DNA of 7,369 nt, taken from positions 1 to 7,369 of the forward strand of contig JAHBAP020000451.1 of assembly GCA_018500005.2 (NCBI GenBank), given 5' to 3'. Position 1 is the first letter of the stretch. Every line of letters starts with the position of its first letter. Positions 6,756 to 7,369 of this stretch are shown here, one piece after another. The notes under the pieces were generated by a model that was given only the letters and a program-made list of their open reading frames with translations, did no database searches and had not been told where the DNA came from. This DNA is from Mycobacterium sp. Lineage in GTDB: Bacteria; Actinomycetota; Actinomycetes; Mycobacteriales; Mycobacteriaceae. The translations under genes were made by a program, and so were the position numbers.

Positions 6756-7369
6756 ATGGCGGCGGCAATTGCCCCGCAGAAACGGCAGCTTAACCGCGCT
6801 GAGCAGCTAGAACAGCTGCGCCGTCAGAGGGCGGCGGTGTCCGGGAAAGTGGGTGCCCGGTGGCGTCCCGCGGAGCCTTCCGATGATCTCCTGCCCGCCG
6901 GTGAATCTTTGCTGGCAGTCCCGGATGCGCTGGCTGAGCTGCTCCCGGGCGGGTTGCCGAAAGGGACCGTCGCGGTGCTCTCAGGCGCCCGTTCACTGCC
7001 GGTCGGCATGGCCGCCGCGGTAACGGCCGCGGGTGGTTACGCGGCCGTGGTCGGGCTGCCGGACTTCGGGCTGCTGGCCGCCGCCGAGATGGGAGCGGAC
7101 CTCAGCCGGCTGGCGGTGATCCCGCAACCTGGTGCTGATCCGGTCGAGGTGGCCGCCGTGCTGATGGACGGGATGGACCTGGTGGTACTGGGCCTGGCCG
7201 GACGCAGCGTGCCACCCACCCGGTCCCGGGCAGTGGTAGCCCGGGCCCGGCAGCGCGGATGCGCCCTTCTTGTCACTGGAGGGCGCTGGCATGGCGCCTC
7301 GGTGCGGATGGACGCCCGGGTGTGCGGGTACGACATCACCGGGCCGGCTGGCTGCGGACGGATCAGCCG
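6756..7369 (+). CDS. imuA': ImuA', RecA-like mutasome protein (partial, runs off right edge)
   Basis: The reading frame opens at ATG 6756 and stays open to the window end (204 complete codons plus two bases), so the C-terminus is missing. The protein starts [22 protein letters not shown] RecA-fold-like region follows, with [20 protein letters not shown] (65-84), [26 protein letters not shown] (88-113) and [11 protein letters not shown] (127-137). I recognise this as ImuA' of mycobacteria (Rv3395c in M. tuberculosis). ImuA' works with ImuB and the polymerase DnaE2 in error-prone translesion synthesis after DNA damage. Where RecA has its Walker A GxxxxGK[ST] loop, this protein reads SGARSLPVG (76-84), without the lysine, so ATP binding there is doubtful. 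The gene follows an SOS box and a strong ribosome-binding site. Its position after guaA matches the guaA-imuA' order known in M. tuberculosis, apart from the aldolase remnant in between. imuB is expected just beyond the window. Confidence 0.9.
   Translation, partial: MAAAIAPQKRQLNRAEQLEQLRRQRAAVSGKVGARWRPAEPSDDLLPAGESLLAVPDALAELLPGGLPKGTVAVLSGARSLPVGMAAAVTAAGGYAAVVGLPDFGLLAAAEMGADLSRLAVIPQPGADPVEVAAVLMDGMDLVVLGLAGRSVPPTRSRAVVARARQRGCALLVTGGRWHGASVRMDARVCGYDITGPAGCGRIS

Overview
The window looks like a chromosomal segment of a mycobacterium (Mycobacterium/Mycolicibacterium-type actinobacterium). The DNA is very GC-rich. The encoded proteins closely match my recollection of mycobacterial GuaB2, GuaB3, ChoD, GuaA and ImuA'. 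The promoters fit the same group: TAnnnT -10 boxes placed for leaderless transcripts, and a LexA box of the mycobacterial TCGAAC-N4-GTTCGA type. The species cannot be fixed from the sequence alone.

Layout, left to right. Bases 1-139 are an extremely G/C-homopolymeric stretch with a strong hairpin and a plausible -10 box. This is the leader of guaB2, and part of it may be sequencing or assembly error. guaB2 (140-1666, IMP dehydrogenase) is followed after 48 nt by guaB3 (1715-2890, an IMPDH-like protein without CBS domains and without the canonical catalytic cysteine). After 45 nt comes choD (2936-4744, a GMC-family FAD oxidoreductase annotated as putative cholesterol oxidase), and after 26 nt guaA (4771-6336, GMP synthase). 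All four run on the + strand. Downstream, on the - strand and ending 5 nt from guaA, lies the wreck of a class I fructose-bisphosphate aldolase gene (6342-6646). Its first 84 codons are joined out of frame to its last 17 codons, and the middle is gone. Divergent from it, a damage-inducible promoter with a LexA box drives imuA' (6756 to beyond the right edge), part of the mutasome for error-prone translesion synthesis.

Functionally, guaB2 and guaA encode the two steps from IMP to GMP (IMP to XMP, XMP to GMP). guaB3 is a paralogue of unsettled function. choD sits physically inside this guanine block, which may hint at a role or regulation not explained by cholesterol oxidation. choD and guaA each appear to have their own leaderless promoter, so the cluster is probably not one simple operon.

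I found no mobile element, CRISPR array, tRNA or rRNA, and no wholly new system. The most informative oddities are the internally deleted aldolase, the direct choD-guaA junction, the missing catalytic Cys in GuaB3, the ferredoxin-like four-cysteine motif in ChoD, and the abnormal homopolymer tract at the left edge.
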